From IMG/VR virus record IMGVR_UViG_3300046744_000023, positions 1-39,541 of that record: 39,541 bases of DNA. The stretch is one strand, 5' to 3'. The DNA comes from a virus. Of the stretch, positions 15,832-23,130 are shown piece after piece. Under the pieces are notes generated by a model. It had not been told where the DNA came from and searched no databases. It saw only the letters and a program-made list of their open reading frames with translations. The translations under genes and the position numbers were made by a program. Position 1 is the stretch's first letter. Each line of letters begins with the position of its first letter.

Positions 15832-17036
15832 CTCTGCGGCTGTACAGGTGTATGCGCCTTTTTGATTGGGAATAAGTAATCAACCGCATAGCCCAGTGCA
15901 TCATTCATGTGATCGAATCCGTCCTTTTCGGGTTGGCTAGTGCCTTCCTTGTATGTGTGACGTTCCAAGCTCTCGATCACCTTCTTGCACTTAGGATCAA
16001 CGTACAAACGCCGCTTGCCATCGCTACTCTGCAAACGTGCGTTCACCGCATTTATACGATCCCTAATCTGGCTGTGACTTGTCTTGGCGCGTACCTCAAA
16101 GCCTGCATTCTGCAAAATAGACAGATCAGTTCTACCGCCTGCGCTTGTTTTACGCTGACGACTAGCTGGATCGGGATAAATTATAACACGCGACTGCCTG
16201 CCATACCTCTGCCGTATTTCGTCAACCATCTCGTCGGTGTTTGAGCCGAACAAAACGATCTCATCGAAGACGTGCAAGGTGTCACCGTGTCGCGCCATTA
16301 AAACAGCAGACATCGGATCAATGTTGAAGTCCATGCCTACGTGTATGACACCGATATCGTCGGTATGTCTTGCAACTGACTCTTCTCGCTTGAAGTTGTA
16401 GTAAATGATTCCTGAGTAATTGACGAATTTTGCACCGTATTCTTGCTCGAAGGTTCGCTCGTCCAAGTCCGCTTTAGCTGACTCAATTTCTGCTGATGGG
16501 ACATTGCCGCCTTCAAGCGTTGTGTATTGATGTGAACTCCACCCGTCATCGTGATCTACTCCCTTGCCCCATAAATCGTAAAAGTGATTGCGGCCTTTCG
16601 GTGTGCCAATGAACAGTGCACCGCCTTGCCTATCAGATAGCGATGGGCGTATTACCTCAAACCACGCCTCTTTACGCATATCTGCAAACTCGTCCATAAC
16701 GACAAAATTCAAAGATCGGCCCCGTAAGTTATCGGGCTTCTCTGCGCCTTTCAGCGATATGCTTGAGCCATTCAGAAAATTGATCGTTAGCGACGTTTCA
16801 TTTGTGCGTTCGATGTAATCTGAGGGGATCTGACTAATCAGCATCTCCCAAGCTATTTCCTTAGCGGCCTTATAGGTGGGCGCGACATACCACACGTTCT
16901 GATCTTTGGCGGCCAAGGCGCGAGCTAATAGCTCTGCCGTGCTTAGGAATGTCTTGCCGAATCGACGCCCTGCAACAACGACACGAAAGCGTGTTTCATC
17001 GTCGAATATTTTAGTCTGCGGCTTCGTCAGTATCAT
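15822..17036 (-). CDS. terL: terminase large subunit (phage A)
   Basis: A 404-residue packaging motor. Walker A is AGRRFGKT (22-29), with adenine-contact Gln near residue 7. Walker B with the catalytic Glu is NFVVMDE (110-116). IGTPKGRNHFYDL is the coupling motif III region. The C-terminal RNase H-like nuclease opens with HVGMDFNIDPMSAVLM. It overlaps terS by 26 bases. It is compact compared with typical 420-550-residue subunits but no catalytic motif is missing. Confidence 0.95.
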   Translation of the reverse strand: MILTKPQTKIFDDETRFRVVVAGRRFGKTFLSTAELLARALAAKDQNVWYVAPTYKAAKEIAWEMLISQIPSDYIERTNETSLTINFLNGSSISLKGAEKPDNLRGRSLNFVVMDEFADMRKEAWFEVIRPSLSDRQGGALFIGTPKGRNHFYDLWGKGVDHDDGWSSHQYTTLEGGNVPSAEIESAKADLDERTFEQEYGAKFVNYSGIIYYNFKREESVARHTDDIGVIHVGMDFNIDPMSAVLMARHGDTLHVFDEIVLFGSNTDEMVDEIRQRYGRQSRVIIYPDPASRQRKTSAGGRTDLSILQNAGFEVRAKTSHSQIRDRINAVNARLQSSDGKRRLYVDPKCKKVIESLERHTYKEGTSQPEKDGFDHMNDALGYAVDYLFPIKKAHTPVQPQRWT

Positions 17037-17376
17037 CGCGGTTCAGCTTGATGACGATTGGCGGCAAATCTTGCGCCTCTGTCTGTGCCTCTTTCCATCC
17101 TGCCTGAGTCTTTAGGTAAAAAATCGCCGCCGCTGTGTTGCCCGATTTCGCTTGGCTGATTAGGTTTGAGCCAATGCCTGCGATAGCTTTCGCCTGTCCT
17201 TTTTTATAGTGTTCGGAAAGACGCTCATCACGTTTACGCATTTCATAGAACGTCGTGCGGGATATGCCGAAGTAGTCGGCTATCTGATCAGTGTTTAACA
17301 CTGCGGCAAGCGTTTCGACTTCGCGTAGTTGATCGTCTGTTAGCTCTTTAAGAGGACGGCCCGTCTTACTCATCAA
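17011..17376 (-). CDS. terS: terminase small subunit
   Basis: A 121-residue DNA-recognition subunit. Residues 22-50 form a helix-turn-helix (LNTDQIADYFGISRTTFYEM). Helices for oligomerisation follow (AIAGIGSNLISQAKSGNTAA, then IFYLKTQAGWKE). The GRPLKELTDDQL start and AGW-K ending are common in this family. It overlaps the large subunit start by 26 bases and the methyltransferase end by 11. Confidence 0.9.
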   Translation of the reverse strand: MMSKTGRPLKELTDDQLREVETLAAVLNTDQIADYFGISRTTFYEMRKRDERLSEHYKKGQAKAIAGIGSNLISQAKSGNTAAAIFYLKTQAGWKEAQTEAQDLPPIVIKLNRDDTDEAAD

Positions 17377-18505
17377 AGGCCACTCCAGTGTCGGCGTGTA
17401 TAGCCTTTTTGCCTGTGTAGTCCTGCCAGCGCTTAATAATCACGTCGCAGTATTTAGGATCAAGCTCCATGATGTATGAGTTAATGCCATGCTTTTCTGC
17501 CGCGATTAGTGTTGAACCTGAACCACCAAAAAAATCGGCAATCGTTCTTGCGCTTAAATTGAAGCGTTTGATTATCCATTCCATCAAAGACACAGGCTTC
17601 TGCGTAGGATGCACCCTGTTAGTTTTTTCACTAGCCTGCGTAAACTGACGCACAACACTTCGGAAATTTGCCCATGCAAGCTCACAATCAGTTTGATCGC
17701 TTTGCCCGTTGTTTTTATCCCATACAAGCCAGCACTCACTGTCTGGCAATGCACTGCAATAGTAATTTGCGCCCCACCAAATTTGCTTGGCACTTGGATA
17801 TAGCGAATAAATGAGCGTGAATGCGTCTTTAGCAACCGTTGCATCGTCATCGCCTAAAATGTCGCCGTCATAGTTTTTCGATAAGACAGCTGACTTACTC
17901 ACCGCGTTCATGCCGTATGGAGGATCAGTGTGTATTAAATCTATATAGTCGCCTTGGGTGAGCTCATGTATATGCTCAGGATTCGTTGCACTGCCACACA
18001 TAAGCCGATGATTGCCTAGCACCCATATATCGCCCTCCACCGTTACAGGCGTCTCAGGCACATTAGGCACGTCATCCTCGTCGGTTAGTCCCTCTACCTG
18101 CTCAGGCTCTAGAAGTTGGGCAAGCTCATCGGAGTCAAAGCCAATCAAGTCCAGATCAAACTTTAGCTCCTGTAAGCGCCTTAGCTCTGCCGTTAGTGCA
18201 TCGGTGTCCCAGCCAGCGTTTAGCGCCAGCTTGTTGTCGGCTATGACGTAGGCTTTTTTCTGCGCCTCAGTAAGCCCCTCGAGGGTAATCGTCGGCACCT
18301 CGGTTAGCTTCAGCTTTTTAGCCGCCATCAATCGCCCGTGGCCTGCAATGATGCCTGCCGCGTCGTCAATCAATATAGGGTTAGTAAAGCCAAACTCTTT
18401 GATGCTTGCGGCTATCTGCGCCACCTGCTCATCTGAGTGAGTTCGGGAATTCATTGCATACGGAAGCAAATCCGTAGTTGGTACATAGTCGATTGATAGA
18501 CTCAT
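17366..18505 (-). CDS. ParB-domain DNA methyltransferase (beta class)
   Basis: A 379-residue fusion. Residues 1-100 are a ParB/Srx-like domain with GIIAGHGRL (51-59), a variant of the ParB nucleotide-binding box. Residues 155-365 are an amino-methyltransferase: motif IV DPPY (194-197) precedes motif I FFGGSGST (325-332), the beta-class order of N6-adenine or N4-cytosine enzymes. HPTQKPVSLMEWII is the usual region between them. Such fusions are common beside terminase genes. Likely roles are protection from restriction or marking DNA for packaging. No partner endonuclease is adjacent. Target site unknown. Confidence 0.93.
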   Translation of the reverse strand: MSLSIDYVPTTDLLPYAMNSRTHSDEQVAQIAASIKEFGFTNPILIDDAAGIIAGHGRLMAAKKLKLTEVPTITLEGLTEAQKKAYVIADNKLALNAGWDTDALTAELRRLQELKFDLDLIGFDSDELAQLLEPEQVEGLTDEDDVPNVPETPVTVEGDIWVLGNHRLMCGSATNPEHIHELTQGDYIDLIHTDPPYGMNAVSKSAVLSKNYDGDILGDDDATVAKDAFTLIYSLYPSAKQIWWGANYYCSALPDSECWLVWDKNNGQSDQTDCELAWANFRSVVRQFTQASEKTNRVHPTQKPVSLMEWIIKRFNLSARTIADFFGGSGSTLIAAEKHGINSYIMELDPKYCDVIIKRWQDYTGKKAIHADTGVAFDE

Positions 18506-18508
18506 ATT

Positions 18509-18709
18509 TTATAAAGGTGACGGTATACCTTCAGCCCAATAGAGGCCATGTGTTTGCCCGTCTCTTACTTCTCCGCGTTTAATGTCTTGGTGTGACATGG
18601 GGTATGTCTCCACTGCCCCGTCGTCAAATGCGACAAGGTAAGTGCCTTCATTTCGTGGCATACCGCCCTGTGTTACGGGCCGCCAATCTATTGTTACTGT
18701 CTGCAACAT
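18509..18709 (-). CDS. small hypothetical protein, DUF551-like
   Basis: A 66-residue protein. WRPVTQGGMPRNEGTYLVAF followed by DDGAVE resembles DUF551-type small phage proteins of unknown function. I chose ATG 18709 because GGGGGA lies 7-8 bases before it. An upstream ATG at 18730 overlaps a TATAAT box and would be missing from a transcript started there. It ends 3 bases before the methyltransferase start. Confidence 0.65.
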   Translation of the reverse strand: MLQTVTIDWRPVTQGGMPRNEGTYLVAFDDGAVETYPMSHQDIKRGEVRDGQTHGLYWAEGIPSPL

Positions 18710-18728
18710 ATAGTGTCCCCCGAAATCC

Positions 18729-18734
18729 ATTATA
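18729..18734 (-). promoter_or_regulatory. candidate promoter -10 (TATAAT)
   Basis: A perfect TATAAT on the minus strand lies between the terminator at 18756-18777 and the DUF551-like gene. A weak -35 (TTATGT) sits 17 bases upstream. A terminator followed by a promoter would make the methyltransferase and terminase genes a separate transcription unit. Confidence 0.4.
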
Positions 18735-18755
18735 CACCATATAGTAAACGGACAT

Positions 18756-18777
18756 AAAAAAGCCCGCTAGTGCGGGC
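18756..18777 (-). terminator. intrinsic terminator ending the small-gene cluster
   Basis: On the minus strand GCCCGC-ACTA-GCGGGC forms a 6-bp GC stem followed directly by TTTTTT. It lies 9 bases after the stop of the 18787-19008 gene. No plus-strand T run is present, so it acts on leftward transcription. Confidence 0.85.
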
Positions 18778-18786
18778 AATGCGTCT

Positions 18787-19008
18787 CTACGCTGGAAATT
18801 TGTATCTAACTATTTCAAGTGGCGGCTCGTCATTATCATCAAGCGGCACTATGCTGTAGTCAAATAATATCGCCATGTCTTTCTCGTGTCGGTTAGCCAT
18901 AGCGTGTGCGGCTTTGACTGCAATGATCGTGTCCTCAATCTCCTCGCTGTCCATTTGTGCAAGCCGTTTCGTAAATCCCTCTAAAGTCAGGATGTCCGTC
19001 CCTACCAT
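18787..19008 (-). CDS. small acidic hypothetical protein
   Basis: A 73-residue protein, acidic, largely helical in the first 50 residues (LAQMDSEEIEDTIIAVKAAH), with no known family. GGGGGC precedes the ATG at 19008 by about 7 bases. Its first 74 bases overlap the end of the membrane-protein gene in another frame; an internal ATG at 18954 would remove most of the overlap. It is followed by a terminator. Confidence 0.55.
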   Translation of the reverse strand: MVGTDILTLEGFTKRLAQMDSEEIEDTIIAVKAAHAMANRHEKDMAILFDYSIVPLDDNDEPPLEIVRYKFPA

Positions 19009-19162
19009 TTGTTTGCCCCCATAAGTCTACGAATTCGCAGTAGATGTCTTGTTGCGCTACCGCATCGTCGTAATCACTGCGCCCTACTATCCCCAGAATG
19101 AACACCAATAAAATCATGCCCACCAGAATTACTGCATAAGCGTCCGTTGATAATTCCTTCAT
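18935..19162 (-). CDS. small single-span membrane protein
   Basis: A 75-residue protein with an N-terminal membrane segment (AYAVILVGMILLVFILGIVG, about 8-27) and a soluble tail with two cysteines. WGQTNGRDGHPDF and a final YETAC resemble small proteins scattered among phages (W-x-x-T-x-G-x-x-G-x-P-D), function unknown. AGGGG lies before the ATG. It overlaps the sigma-like gene upstream by 89 bases and the gene downstream by 74, each in a different frame. Confidence 0.6.
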   Translation of the reverse strand: MKELSTDAYAVILVGMILLVFILGIVGRSDYDDAVAQQDIYCEFVDLWGQTNGRDGHPDFRGIYETACTNGQRGD

Positions 19163-19295
19163 ACAAACCCCTCACTTTTGGATTCTTGCGTAGCTTCTCT
19201 AAGGCTACGGTTTCGATCTGCTTTACCCGCTGGCGTGAGATACCCATAACTGCGGCTACCTCTGTCAGTGTCATTTGCTCGCTAAACTTGCTCAT
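19074..19295 (-). CDS. sigma-70 region 4-like HTH protein
   Basis: A 73-residue protein whose first 45 residues are a clear sigma region 4 helix-turn-helix: TLTEVAAVMGISRQRVKQIE followed by TVALEKLRKNP. In full sigma factors this part binds the -35 box. No other sigma region is present, so it could act as a DNA-binding regulator or with host polymerase, for example to switch on late promoters (inference). The last 28 residues overlap the membrane-protein gene and look less protein-like. GGGGGG lies just before the start. Confidence 0.72.
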   Translation of the reverse strand: MSKFSEQMTLTEVAAVMGISRQRVKQIETVALEKLRKNPKVRGLYEGIINGRLCSNSGGHDFIGVHSGDSRAQ

Positions 19296-19316
19296 TTGCC
19301 CCCCAGCGAAGGGCCG

Positions 19317-20159
19317 CTATGCGGCCACTGCCTCATTTATAACTGCGGCTTTTGTAGGCCGCTTGAAAAAACCAAACTTAGCGTCTTTGTCTGATGCTGT
19401 CACCGTAGCGATGAACGTAATGCGGCTCTCGCGCTCTGCGTCATCAAGGCTAGAAGGCACTGAACCCCATACGCGAAAGCCACGATCATCCTGCACAAGC
19501 ATTTTGAGTACATCACCGTACATAGACTCTTGAACCTTAAATGACAGCACCGTGCCAGTGATTACAACGCGGCCTTCTGGTGCATCCTCGCCAGCCTCAT
19601 GCGCCGCATCACGCTCTGCGCGTTGTGCATCGCGTTGCTCTTGAGCGTACTTTTGCAATCTAATCAGATCGCCTACCAGCTTTTCGCGGATAGCTTCGCA
19701 GATATCCTGCGGGCAGTGCGAAACAGTGACGTAGCGCATTGGCTTGCCGTGCTTGTCACTAAACACGCGCGAAGCGTAAACGCTGACGATCTCGCGAGTC
19801 ACTGCTGATAGCTCTTGCCACTGCGTCATAAACTTGTCGGCACGATCAGCAGGAACGACAAACTTAGTCTCTTCTCCAAACGCACCTAGAGCGACACTTT
19901 CGCGCTCTTTAGGAAAGGGCAAATACTGGCCTGCAAGGTAAGCCGCCTCGAACTCATTGTCGCCCTCCTGCCAAACCCAGACATAGCCATCGCAAGGCGC
20001 GTGTAAGCGGCCGGACTTTTCAGAAAAAATAGGCTCTGCACCTTCGTTGCGATTAGCCGCCGCACGTTGTAGGCGAGTGTCGTAAGCCTTAACGCCACGC
20101 TGACGCGCAACCTCGTAGTCTGCGATGCGATTTTCTAAAAAATTAAAAAAGCTACTCAT
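19317..20159 (-). CDS. OB-fold-containing protein of unknown function
   Basis: A 280-residue protein. I start it at ATG 20159 (MSSFFNFLENRIADYEVARQ) because GGAGAAGGG is 3-9 bases upstream; a longer in-frame reading to 20360 lies on top of another gene. A charged helix (about 170-205, rich in Arg, Glu and Ala) leads to a C-terminal OB-fold-like domain: VVITGTVLSFKVQESMYGDV, RGFRVWGSVPSSL and DAKFGFFKRPTKAAV. I recall similar C-termini in many phages without a function. It may bind single-stranded nucleic acid. Confidence 0.75.
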   Translation of the reverse strand: MSSFFNFLENRIADYEVARQRGVKAYDTRLQRAAANRNEGAEPIFSEKSGRLHAPCDGYVWVWQEGDNEFEAAYLAGQYLPFPKERESVALGAFGEETKFVVPADRADKFMTQWQELSAVTREIVSVYASRVFSDKHGKPMRYVTVSHCPQDICEAIREKLVGDLIRLQKYAQEQRDAQRAERDAAHEAGEDAPEGRVVITGTVLSFKVQESMYGDVLKMLVQDDRGFRVWGSVPSSLDDAERESRITFIATVTASDKDAKFGFFKRPTKAAVINEAVAA

Positions 20160-20184
20160 TACCCTTCTCCTCGTTAAAGGCCGC

Positions 20185-20412
20185 TTATGCGGCCAGTTGT
20201 GATTCGAGCGCCTGAAAAATATTGCGTCGATACTGAACTTCGTTGCCTTGACGCGAGATTGATACAAAGGCACCGACAGCCGCGTCACCAAATGCGTATG
20301 CTTCGCCGCGAGCTTCGCTCTCCATCTCGTGCAACTGCTCCTGCGCGTCGTCGAATGCAATTTCAGCCTTTGTCAAAGTTGCCCAAAAATCGTTGTTGAT
20401 TGCGTCTTTCAT
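20185..20412 (-). CDS. small hypothetical early protein
   Basis: A 75-residue acidic helical protein (FWATLTKAEIAFDDAQEQLH, then EMESEARGEAYAF). No family is recognised. GAAGGGAAG precedes the ATG and a well-formed promoter lies 46-74 bases upstream. It is 25 bases before the OB-fold gene, so the two are probably co-transcribed and may act together. Confidence 0.65.
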   Translation of the reverse strand: MKDAINNDFWATLTKAEIAFDDAQEQLHEMESEARGEAYAFGDAAVGAFVSISRQGNEVQYRRNIFQALESQLAA

Positions 20413-20457
20413 GTTTTCTTCCCTTCGGTTAGTGGCTGTGCGTCAGCCGATGTAGGT

Positions 20458-20486
20458 AATTTACAAGCGCATTTATCCCTTTGCAA
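20458..20486 (-). promoter_or_regulatory. candidate sigma70 promoter TTGCAA-N17-TAAATT
   Basis: On the minus strand the -35 TTGCAA (20481-20486) and -10 TAAATT (20458-20463) are separated by exactly 17 bases, in the 143-base gap before the 20185-20412 gene. The predicted start near 20451 leaves a leader of about 40 bases. Confidence 0.6.
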
Positions 20487-20530
20487 CACTTATTTGCCTT
20501 TTTTTGATAATTATTTGGGGGAATGGGCGC

Positions 20531-20550
20531 AATGTGACAATCGTGACATT
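20531..20550. promoter_or_regulatory. imperfect palindrome, possible operator
   Basis: AATGTGACAATCGTGACATT has AATGT...ACATT ends and also reads as TGTCAC-GAT-TGTCAC direct repeats on the minus strand. It lies 45-64 bases upstream of the -35 box of the neighbouring promoter, a plausible activator or repressor position. No protein can be assigned to it. Confidence 0.3.
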
Positions 20551-20555
20551 TTCAA

Positions 20556-20744
20556 TCACCCGTAATGACGGGCAATCTCTGCAATGAATTGATCTTCGTT
20601 TGGGTGGCGCGACAGGCGCTTGAGGTAGGTTTCCTCGTCAACGCCTTTCTCTCTGCCTAGTCGAGCAAGTAGCTCTGTAATTTTGTCAGTAACGACGATG
20701 TGATGCCGCTCTGCAAAAAACTGCCGTTGGCTCTGTACACACAT
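20556..20744 (-). CDS. small hypothetical protein
   Basis: A 62-residue basic helical protein (TDKITELLARLGREKGVDEE, then TYLKRLSRHPNEDQFIAEIA). No family is recognised. GAGGAG lies about 8 bases before the ATG, and an extended -10 promoter sits 26-34 bases upstream. It follows the NinG-like gene and precedes a noncoding gap. Confidence 0.6.
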   Translation of the reverse strand: MCVQSQRQFFAERHHIVVTDKITELLARLGREKGVDEETYLKRLSRHPNEDQFIAEIARHYG

Positions 20745-20769
20745 GACAACACTCCTCTGTTGCCCTGTA

Positions 20770-20778
20770 ATTATAGCA
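20770..20778 (-). promoter_or_regulatory. candidate extended -10 promoter (TGCTATAAT)
   Basis: On the minus strand TGCTATAAT combines a perfect -10 box with an upstream TG, in the 43-base gap between the HNH gene and the 62-residue protein gene. No good -35 box is present. Confidence 0.45.
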
Positions 20779-20787
20779 TAGAGGCAA

Positions 20788-21171
20788 TCAGTTATACGAC
20801 ACGATCACGTAGTCAGGGTTTTTCTCTTTCTTGCGTACTTCTTCGCGGTAGTGCTTGGCTATCTCATCGCGTACGGCTTTGTTCTCTTTGAGGATGCCCC
20901 TGCACTTCTCAGTCAGTATCTCTAAATGGCCTGCTCCTAGCTCAAGCTCTAACCACCCTGCAAATGCTAGAGGCGATTCCGTAAACGCCCTGTGATGATG
21001 GTGGCAGAGGGTTACGGCGTTCATCATGCTATATCGCACAATTCGCCGTCGTCGGCCATATATGTGTGCGCACTCAAGTGACTGATCTGTTCCGCAAACC
21101 AAGCACGCACCATCTCTAGCCCGTACAGCTTTGCTAAACCAGATGTCAGCGTTAGTGCGTTTTATTGCCAT
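20788..21171 (-). CDS. HNH nuclease, NinG/Rap-like
   Basis: A 127-residue nuclease. The start at ATG 21171 removes an extension overlapping the upstream gene. Zinc and catalytic residues are visible: C23-x2-C26, CAHIYGR (34-40, catalytic His), N51, and CHHHHRAF (56-63). The FSKAVRARDG and ECAHIYGRRR blocks and the FTESPLAFAGWLELELG ending match NinG/Rap proteins of lambdoid phages, which process branched DNA. A generic HNH endonuclease is the alternative. Confidence 0.83.
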   Translation of the reverse strand: MAIKRTNADIWFSKAVRARDGACLVCGTDQSLECAHIYGRRRRIVRYSMMNAVTLCHHHHRAFTESPLAFAGWLELELGAGHLEILTEKCRGILKENKAVRDEIAKHYREEVRKKEKNPDYVIVSYN

Positions 21172-21310
21172 AATAAGTCTCTTTAGTAAATTGTCGCTCG
21201 CGCAGTATGGCTTTTTCGCTGTGCCCACAGTCGCATGTCCAGCCTTCTAGTTTACCGCCTTGGCGCGTAAATTGCGGAACCATGTCTTTATGGCACTCAG
21301 TGCACTTCAC
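21152..21310 (-). CDS. small zinc-ribbon protein
   Basis: A 52-residue protein with C3-x2-C6 and C26-x-C28 pairs (KCTECHKDM ... WTCDCGH), a zinc-ribbon pattern. I chose GTG 21310, which overlaps the upstream stop by 14 bases; an ATG at 21385 would add 25 residues overlapping that gene. It overlaps the NinG-like start by 20 bases. It might bind DNA alongside its neighbour; the function is unknown. Confidence 0.6.
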   Translation of the reverse strand: MKCTECHKDMVPQFTRQGGKLEGWTCDCGHSEKAILRERQFTKETYYGNKTH

Positions 21311-21539
21311 GATCCAGTCGCCAGTCGTCAATAGTTGTAAGAAGCGCTGTGAGCCAAGACGTTGTAAAACTGTCAATATCGACATCTATTGTGATCCCCT
21401 CGGGGCAAGCCACCTCAATATAAACGTCAGTCAAGTCTGCGTTGCGCATGTTAGTTGTAGCCGCTGTGATTGCATCTACCCTACACACGACTGATCCGCC
21501 ATCAGGCAGAGGCATCGAAATAATCGGCATCTTTTCCAT
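21297..21539 (-). CDS. small acidic hypothetical protein
   Basis: An 80-residue protein with beta-like alternation (GGSVVCRVDAITAATTNMRN; VYIEVACPEGITIDVDIDSF) and an acidic C-terminus. No family is recognised. TAATG links its start to the stop of the metallophosphoesterase gene, so the two are translationally coupled. Confidence 0.6.
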   Translation of the reverse strand: MEKMPIISMPLPDGGSVVCRVDAITAATTNMRNADLTDVYIEVACPEGITIDVDIDSFTTSWLTALLTTIDDWRLDREVH

Positions 21540-22690
21540 TACAGCCTTGGCCTAATTGTCGTGCGGTGTACTTCTCCCTGTAGCTTATCGTAGGTGATTA
21601 CCTTAGCGCCACGCATCGAATACCACCCACCGCGAGCCTCGTATGACGAACGTCCAGTGAGCGATGGATGGAGTTCTGCAATAGCGCCGCCCTCTTCTAC
21701 TATCCGCTCATGGTGCAGATGCCCCGAATGGATATAGCAGAAGTCACTAGCCCCCCACATAGAGCGGAATCTTGGTTCGCTTGCAAACAGCTTGTGCAGA
21801 CTAGCAAGTTTCATCTTATGGCCGTGATGGAAGCCGAGCATACATTTACCGTGCAGATAGGCGTAATACGGAAACGGGTTGTCGATCACCTCGACGCGGC
21901 TACCCTCGAAAAGGTGCTTGATGTACTTGCGGAGCCATACGCTCGAGCTGATGTCGTGATTACCCTCTGCAACCACCACTACAACGCGCTCAAATCGCGC
22001 CAGCATCATTTTGACAGCTTCCCTAACTATCGACATGGCTACGTCAACGATCTTTGTGTAGCGCGTATCAGCGTCTAGTACGTGAAAATTTCCGCTGGTG
22101 ACTGGCTGAAGGTTGATGCCGTCGAAGTGAATGAAGTCCCCTAGTATGTTTAACATCCCTGTTTTCGAGTTAGGGCAAGCCGCTAGCATGTCGTGCATCG
22201 CGTTTAGGAATATGTCTGCTGCTATCTTGGTGTCAAAGTTATCACCAGTCTCCGCCTCCCAACAGGCACTGCCCACATGAAAATCCGTAACCGTCAACAA
22301 ACTCAGTAGCCGATCATCGCTTCTCTTTGGCGGCTTGGTAGGCTTAAACGGCTTAACAAGTTCAAGGCTGTTTTCCATGCGCTCGATTAATAGCTCAAGT
22401 TGCCGCTCTTCGTCGCTCTGACTTTTCACCCACTGGCTAACGGGTTTCCCGTCAGTGTACAGCGTAGAGACGCCACGAATTTTAAAGCCATCAGGCACAG
22501 GGTGCGTATAGTCGTGTTCTGGACTGTAGCCCTTTTTCGCGGCGGACAATTTCACAGTCTCTACGTGAGTGACTACCGTGCTTCGCGAGATTTTAAGCTC
22601 TTTAGCTATTTCTCGCTGGCTCTTGCCTTCTTCTACTCGGCTGATTATTTCTTTCTGCCTTTCGGTTTTGCAAAACTGTAATAGGCTCAT
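21539..22690 (-). CDS. HTH-metallophosphoesterase
   Basis: A 383-residue protein. Residues 8-45 form a helix-turn-helix (EGKSQREIAKELKISRSTVV). Residues 128-370 are a calcineurin-like metallophosphoesterase with all metal motifs: DFH (136-138), GDFIHFDG (184-191), GNHD (243-246), GFHHGH (286-291) and GHLHH (323-327). Such enzymes hydrolyse phosphoesters in nucleic acids, nucleotides or proteins; lambda carries a phosphatase (NinI) in the same early block. The HTH could target it to DNA, making a nuclease or nucleotidase role attractive (inference). Confidence 0.88.
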   Translation of the reverse strand: MSLLQFCKTERQKEIISRVEEGKSQREIAKELKISRSTVVTHVETVKLSAAKKGYSPEHDYTHPVPDGFKIRGVSTLYTDGKPVSQWVKSQSDEERQLELLIERMENSLELVKPFKPTKPPKRSDDRLLSLLTVTDFHVGSACWEAETGDNFDTKIAADIFLNAMHDMLAACPNSKTGMLNILGDFIHFDGINLQPVTSGNFHVLDADTRYTKIVDVAMSIVREAVKMMLARFERVVVVVAEGNHDISSSVWLRKYIKHLFEGSRVEVIDNPFPYYAYLHGKCMLGFHHGHKMKLASLHKLFASEPRFRSMWGASDFCYIHSGHLHHERIVEEGGAIAELHPSLTGRSSYEARGGWYSMRGAKVITYDKLQGEVHRTTIRPRL

Positions 22691-22692
22691 GC

Positions 22693-23130
22693 CTACCCCC
22701 CCAGTTTGCTGTACTCCGAATTTTGAGGTTTGGTGAGTTTGACGCCAAGATCAATGCACCATGCCTCTACTTGTTGCATGAAGTATAACATTTCTCCCCT
22801 GTCTAGCGTCGAAGTACCGCGTACCTGTGCGGGTATCGTCGTATTGCCGACATCTACGTCCTCAGTGCCGAGGAATTTGTATTTAAGCATTAGCTTTAAA
22901 TCATCCTCTGTACCCGTAAACCCACCGCGCTTTTTAAAGTGCCGTGTCATATCCCGACACCAAACGTGAAACAGATCATTTTGACTCAGCGAGCGCCGTG
23001 GCTTGTACTCTTTCACCTGCCATGAAATAGGTTTATCCCAATTCCATTCGTCCTCTAGAAATTTCTGAAACGCTTTCATGCGATCCTTTATTTCTATCGG
23101 ATCTTTTATCAACCAGAACTCGCCCATCAT
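22693..23130 (-). CDS. NinB-like recombination protein
   Basis: A 145-residue protein with ISWQVKEYKPRRSLSQNDLF and HVWCRDMTRHF, the R-x-S-x-x-Q-N signature of NinB-type proteins, which bind single-stranded DNA in phage recombination. GEMLYFMQQVEAWCIDLGVK is the usual C-terminal helix. It overlaps the replication gene upstream by 4 bases and is 2 bases from the phosphoesterase gene. NinB is typically found after replication genes, as here. Confidence 0.72.
   Translation of the reverse strand: MMGEFWLIKDPIEIKDRMKAFQKFLEDEWNWDKPISWQVKEYKPRRSLSQNDLFHVWCRDMTRHFKKRGGFTGTEDDLKLMLKYKFLGTEDVDVGNTTIPAQVRGTSTLDRGEMLYFMQQVEAWCIDLGVKLTKPQNSEYSKLGG

Noticed and set aside
16160-16180. TATAAT-like sequence within terL on the minus strand
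   Set aside because: Internal to a coding region with no -35 box; likely chance.
17366-18505. The ParB-methyltransferase as a true partition protein acting with the 25.8-kb palindrome
   Set aside because: It lacks the central ParB helix-turn-helix and there is no ParA gene; kept only as a speculative link.
20160-20360. 67-codon N-terminal extension of the OB-fold protein
   Set aside because: It overlaps a complete gene with its own ribosome site, is unlike natural protein in composition, and ATG 20159 has a strong ribosome site.
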